From Klebsiella pneumoniae (GTDB lineage Bacteria; Pseudomonadota; Gammaproteobacteria; Pseudomonadales; Azotimanducaceae), in the NCBI GenBank assembly GCA_945878745.1, contig CAMDVY010000052.1, positions 1-11,098 on the forward strand: a stretch of DNA of 11,098 bases. Direction: 5' to 3'. The notes under the pieces are model-generated. The model was not told the origin of the DNA. It saw only the letters and a list, made by a program, of their open reading frames with translations, and ran no database searches. Both the position numbers and the translations under genes were made by a program. The first letter of the stretch is position 1; the number at the start of each line of letters is the position of its first letter. Shown in pieces: positions 8,156 through 11,098 of this stretch.

Positions 8156-8182
8156 GGGGGTATGGGCGTCGCCTATGCCCCC
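8156..8182. repeat. Strong GC-rich hairpin
   Basis: GGGGGTATGGGC, loop GTC, GCCTATGCCCCC: a 12-bp stem with two G-T wobble pairs when read on the plus strand. No T-run follows on either strand, so an ordinary intrinsic terminator is unlikely. It could be an element end, a structured RNA piece, or a terminator helper. Confidence 0.6.
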
Positions 8183-8219
8183 CAACCGGATAGAACGGAA
8201 AGGCGACCTGTTGTAGCCT

Positions 8220-8247
8220 GGTAGGTAACCACCGGTTCCCTCCTACC
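8220..8247. repeat. Second imperfect hairpin
   Basis: Outer arms GGTAGG and CCTACC enclose inner arms AACC and GGTT around loop ACC, with unpaired T on the left and CCCT on the right. It lies 37 bp from the hairpin at 8156-8182. Confidence 0.45.
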
Positions 8248-8483
8248 CAGAAGACCAAACGCTCGTTTTTTTCTTCTTGATCGCGTACTCGTTTTTGACG
8301 AGACCAAGTTGAATCATTGATCGGCATTGACACGAAATCGTTGGCAGTTCATCACATTTCCGGAGGCCTGTTCCGAGAATAACTGGTCCTCTGAGGCTGG
8401 CGACACTCTCTAAGGCCAACACTTCCATTAAAATTTCAATTTGACACCTACTCCGCACCTCAAAACTCACATTCTTCAGTCTC

Positions 8484-8487
8484 GGAG
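8484..8487 (+). promoter_or_regulatory. Ribosome binding site of the sulfotransferase gene
   Basis: GGAG lies 9 bases before the ATG at 8497 and supports that start, which also places the PAPS loop at the usual distance from the N-terminus. Confidence 0.6.
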
Positions 8488-8496
8488 CGTAGATTC

Positions 8497-9267
8497 ATGA
8501 TTCGTTATCTAATTGTTGGCTACTCTCGGTCCGGCACAACTGCAACTCATCTAGCGTTAATGGGCCATCCGCAAATATCCGCATTGGATGGTGAGCTGAA
8601 GCCAAGTCCTTTTTTTACCAACGGCATCCGTACCTTCACTCATTCGCATGCAACTACTGAGGAGGACCGAGATGGCTACCGAGCGATATTCGACGCGATC
8701 ACCAGCCTCAGTAACAAAGCTGCAAAGGCAGTGGGCGCAAAAACTGCCTGCAATTCGGCCGAACTAGCTCAACGCATGTTGCATGTTCTTCGCCACAATA
8801 TTCCCGAAATGAAAGTGATTCACATGATCCGTGACGATGTCATCGCTCACTATGCGTCGGGGATCATGCAAGCGCGGACCGGTGTTTCCCACTCGTGGAA
8901 CCTCGGTGAAAAGTCGTATGAGGCGCAGCCACTCTCTGTACTAAAACGCAAACTCACTGCTTTTGTCCATCACTCAAGCGCAGTCAATCGAGTCTTCCAA
9001 CAGGCAGCTGAGTGCCATGATTACTATCCGTTGCACTATGAACGACTCTTGGTCAACGCCGAAGAGGTCTATCGAGAGTTGTTTGAATTCGTGGGGGTCG
9101 ACCCCTGCGAAGTGACTTGGCAGAATTCCAGCAAGCTTCTTCCGCCACCTCGTGAGTACATCAAGAATTTTGATCAGTGTCAGAAATGGCTGGAGACGGC
9201 GCAAGATCCAAATGCTTACGCGCGCGCGCGCATTATGAACAAACTCTGCTCTTTCGTTGGGCGTTAG
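8497..9267 (+). CDS. PAPS-dependent sulfotransferase family protein
   Basis: The 256-residue product begins with the 5'-phosphosulfate binding loop of sulfotransferases, MIRYLIVGYSRSGTT (GYSRSGTT at 8-15), directly at the N-terminus. The second cofactor element is at 107-121 (VIHMIRDDVIAHYAS, with Arg112 and Ser121 as probable 3'-phosphate contacts). A late YERLL (181-185) and LFEFVGVD (195-202) are standard for bacterial members, followed by SSKLLPPPREYIKNF (211-225), a usual C-terminal segment. No signal peptide or membrane helix is seen, so it should be cytoplasmic, transferring sulfate from PAPS to a sugar, lipid or other acceptor that cannot be predicted. It is intact, stands alone between decayed sequence on both sides, and uses more A/T-ending codons than the genes at 37-6709, which suggests transfer. 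No PAPS synthesis genes or glycosyltransferases lie in the window. Confidence 0.85.
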   Translation: MIRYLIVGYSRSGTTATHLALMGHPQISALDGELKPSPFFTNGIRTFTHSHATTEEDRDGYRAIFDAITSLSNKAAKAVGAKTACNSAELAQRMLHVLRHNIPEMKVIHMIRDDVIAHYASGIMQARTGVSHSWNLGEKSYEAQPLSVLKRKLTAFVHHSSAVNRVFQQAAECHDYYPLHYERLLVNAEEVYRELFEFVGVDPCEVTWQNSSKLLPPPREYIKNFDQCQKWLETAQDPNAYARARIMNKLCSFVGR

Positions 9268-9274
9268 GGTCTGC

Positions 9275-9637
9275 CTATCTCGGCATATGATCGCGAAGGG
9301 CGTTGTCCAATTCGATGATGAAGTGTCCGTGGGCGTCGAGAGGTAGGCTGACAGCGAATTTTAGGATGCTATTGGGTGAACGAGACCCGCTGTGTTGTCC
9401 GGGGGACAGGTACGTGGCGGATTGAGTGCGGGCAGGGAGAGTACTTGTCTGAAGGAGTCTGCCCAGCCTCGATTCGACAATAACTAAGGTGGAAGAGCCC
9501 AGCGACTAGGCGATGAAGGTGAATTTTTTGCGCGCGACGGGACCGCAGTCGGCGTGGAGTGTGACTGTGACGTTGCCATTGGGCCGCTTCAGCCATGCTC
9601 CACGATTGAGCCATTCGAATCTGAGTGTTCGGGTTGA
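9275..9637 (-). pseudogene. Decayed coding frame of unknown family
   Basis: One minus-strand frame is open for 43 codons (9637 to 9509), stops at TAG 9506-9508, then stays open for 76 codons to TAG 9275-9277. Both parts look protein-like: the first includes FEWLNRGAWLKRPNGNVTV and CGPVARKKFTF, suggesting beta strands; the second ends FAVSLPLDAHGHFIIEL and DNALRDHMPR. A TGA at 9638-9640 closes the frame upstream, and a different frame (HGKACCTNLLLINPNT) runs beyond it, suggesting a frameshift. I recognise no family. It could be one gene broken by stops or two adjoining fragments. Confidence 0.4.
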
Positions 9638-9640
9638 TCA

Positions 9641-10048
9641 ATAGCAGATTCGTGCAGCACGCTTTGCCGTGGTCAGGGACTGCCGGGTGGCTAGTCAAGC
9701 CTGCATGGCGCGTTGACGCGACGCGTCAAAGGTGATCTGCCTGACCTCATCGATTATGGCTTTTTGGTTTGGATTTGTTGTCTTTTCCCGACATCAACGA
9801 TACCGAACACGAAAAAACCTCTAGCGATCTAACGCACATGATCTGGCGCGCTGTATTGTCGGATTGTGGTGGGGTGCAGAAGCATCAGTGCCAAGTCGAT
9901 GCTGGCTGGTACACGTCGGGTTCTTGATTGCCGGGGATGGCATAGACATCGGATCGCGTGTCAGCCTATAACGGATCATGTTTCCGGCGAACACTACATA
10001 AACACGATGCAAATGGTCGGCAAGTGTTATTGGCCATACGCTTCAGAA
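9641..10048. other. Spacer downstream of the lipoprotein gene, no intact gene
   Basis: Nothing here looks like a functional coding region. It contains the 17-bp palindrome at 9713-9729 and an AT-rich stretch at about 9756-9830. No obvious intrinsic terminator was seen for the minus-strand gene ending at 10049. Confidence 0.5.
9713..9729. repeat. Perfect 17-bp palindrome
   Basis: TTGACGCG, central A, CGCGTCAA: perfect 8-bp arms with a one-base centre. The form suits a dimeric protein's operator, or a recombination or insertion site. No T-run follows, so it is not a terminator. Confidence 0.6.
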
Positions 10049-11098
10049 TCAGGGAATCTCTTTCATAATCGCACCGGATTTCTCGCTTTCGTTACCATGT
10101 CGATCGAACGCTGCCACTGCAAAGTAGTATTTCCCGCGAGGTAAATCCGGCTCGTAGAAAGTTTGTTTTGGATCCCTGATTGTGACCTCACCCCCCATGG
10201 TGCTCGGGGAGGTGCCCCAGTAAACGCGATAGCCAGCAAGGTCTGTCGCCTTGGAGCCATCCTCATTTGTTTGGGGCGATGCCCACTCTATTCGCTGATT
10301 CTTCACTTCGACACTGACCGTCACCAATTCGGTAAATTTGACATTCGAACACTCAAGTGAGTAGGTCGCCCTTTTGCTCAGAGCGCCTGTATCAAAACGT
10401 CCTTGAACGGGTCGATTGCCAGTCCAACTACCATTCGATGAGCATTTGGTCGCGTCGTGGGCAGTCCAAGTTAGAACAGACTGTTGGGAATTCAGAACAG
10501 TGGCGGGCTCGGCTTTGAAATCAATACGGAGTGACTTTTTCGAACGAACCTTGACCGAAACACCAGCCACAGCCCCCCTTCCGCGGACATCGGTGCAACT
10601 TAGCCAATAGTCAGTTGATTTCTTCAAGATCGCCTGAGCCTGTGTACCATGAGTACTTCGCCACCCGGACCACCCACCGGATGCGGTGCAGCTGGATGCT
10701 CCGCTTGTCCGCCATGTGAGCCGCACGCCTGTGCCAGTGTCGATCAGGGTACTGCTGGCGGAAAGAGCGACAGTGACCTTCGGCGCTGCGGCCGTCGCGC
10801 TTGCGATCAGAAAGTCCGTCAACAATTTTTGCGCAAGATACGCTGACTGCCATCCATCCGCTGGCAACGGGGCGACTGGATGTTCCGCTTCGCCGGACTC
10901 AGAAAATGCGTTCGTTGCCAGTACACTGCCCACCGACCCACCTGGGGGCCTGGTGCCATTGGCCGGATACGATGAATCTTCTCCAGAGAGCATCGGCGAA
11001 ACAGCACTGGTTGTAGCACCTGTCGAACTTGCTGCTGTTCCTGAGCCTGAAGAACCGCCAACGCCTCCACAAGCCGTTGCGACCAGCAAGACCGAAAC
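10049..11098 (-). CDS. Secreted Ig-like/fibronectin type III protein, probable lipoprotein (5' end outside window)
   Basis: The frame is open to the window edge, so the start is missing; the first visible residues are VSVLLVATACGG, a hydrophobic signal-peptide end with a lipobox-like ATAC cysteine (codon at 11069-11071). Numbering from TTG 11089: a Gly/Ser/Thr-rich linker (8-60), then two tandem Ig-like domains. The first (about 103-181) has Cys134 and Cys165, with SCTASGGWSGWRS; the second (about 187-262) has Cys216 and Cys247, with KCSSNGSWTGNR. The paired cysteines and repeated SW-SG/TG element show that they are copies. A C-terminal fibronectin type III-like domain (about 266-346) has DLAGYRVYWGTSPS and YYFAVAAFDRHGNESEKS. 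Such proteins are usually surface or periplasmic and bind polysaccharide or other proteins; no enzyme domain is visible. TTG at 11089 would lack the positively charged signal-peptide start, so I take the true start to be upstream. Confidence 0.8.
   Translation of the reverse strand, partial: VSVLLVATACGGVGGSSGSGTAASSTGATTSAVSPMLSGEDSSYPANGTRPPGGSVGSVLATNAFSESGEAEHPVAPLPADGWQSAYLAQKLLTDFLIASATAAAPKVTVALSASSTLIDTGTGVRLTWRTSGASSCTASGGWSGWRSTHGTQAQAILKKSTDYWLSCTDVRGRGAVAGVSVKVRSKKSLRIDFKAEPATVLNSQQSVLTWTAHDATKCSSNGSWTGNRPVQGRFDTGALSKRATYSLECSNVKFTELVTVSVEVKNQRIEWASPQTNEDGSKATDLAGYRVYWGTSPSTMGGEVTIRDPKQTFYEPDLPRGKYYFAVAAFDRHGNESEKSGAIMKEIP

Larger units (their letters stand above)
7681..8496. other. 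Degenerate region without intact gene
   Basis: Short open frames occur on both strands, but none carries a domain I recognise. On the minus strand a GGAGGG ends at 7899, followed by ATG at about 7895 and a frame of some 32 codons (MDMPDAAPRSTAYIAG...), which could be the start of a decayed small gene. Two hairpins occur at 8156-8182 and 8220-8247. The last 100 bp before the sulfotransferase is AT-rich. Most likely this is mobile-element debris next to the IS66 relic. Confidence 0.5.

Noticed and set aside
8441..8469. Promoter for the sulfotransferase: perfect TTGACA at 8441-8446
   Set aside because: No acceptable -10 hexamer occurs at 16-18 bp spacing, so I do not call a promoter.
8243..8470. 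Minus-strand frame of about 75 codons, divergent from the sulfotransferase
   Set aside because: No ribosome site or family motif, and it runs through the AT-rich leader; the evidence is too weak to call a gene.
6710..10048. CRISPR array, tRNA or integron attC site
   Set aside because: No regularly spaced repeats, no tRNA cloverleaf, and the hairpins do not carry the paired RYYYAAC/GTTRRRY core sites of attC.

Overview
The window looks like a gammaproteobacterial chromosome. The first 6.7 kb is GC-rich and densely packed, with genes overlapping by a few bases. The order [end of a gene resembling rppH] - ptsP - ... - lgt recalls the rppH-ptsP-...-lgt-thyA neighbourhood known from pseudomonads and relatives. 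Here several other genes lie between ptsP and lgt, and thyA does not follow lgt directly. The genus cannot be named from the sequence alone.

Positions 1-6709 form the conserved block. It holds ptsP (GAF-domain enzyme I of the nitrogen phosphotransferase system), a 12-helix MFS transporter on the same strand, then on the minus strand a two-gene unit (NRDE/TANGO2-like protein followed by an atypical short-chain dehydrogenase). A divergent lgt (prolipoprotein diacylglyceryl transferase) follows, and an AraC-type regulator converges on it. Gene ends interlock: ATGA-type junctions at ptsP and at the NRDE/SDR pair, and overlapping 3' ends for MFS/SDR and lgt/araC.

Positions 6710-10048 have a different character. 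Intact genes are scarce, base composition is more mixed, and decayed coding segments are common. A minus-strand IS66-type transposase (TnpC) relic with several in-frame stops occupies about 6996-7670. A hairpin-bearing spacer leads to the only intact gene, a PAPS-type sulfotransferase on the plus strand. Downstream, about 780 bp without an intact gene carries a second decayed minus-strand frame and a 17-bp palindrome. This is best read as an accessory region shaped by insertion and decay.

Positions 10049-11098 hold the 3' part of a minus-strand gene for a secreted protein, probably a lipoprotein, with two tandem Ig-like domains and a C-terminal fibronectin type III-like domain. Its start lies outside the window. 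Its lipobox-like cysteine would be a substrate of Lgt, which is encoded about 4 kb away, but that is a general cell function and not evidence of a local system.

I see no clear new multi-gene system. The best leads are the SDR whose four catalytic positions are all replaced, the sulfotransferase inside mobile-element debris, and the unexplained decayed frame and palindrome at 9275-9729.
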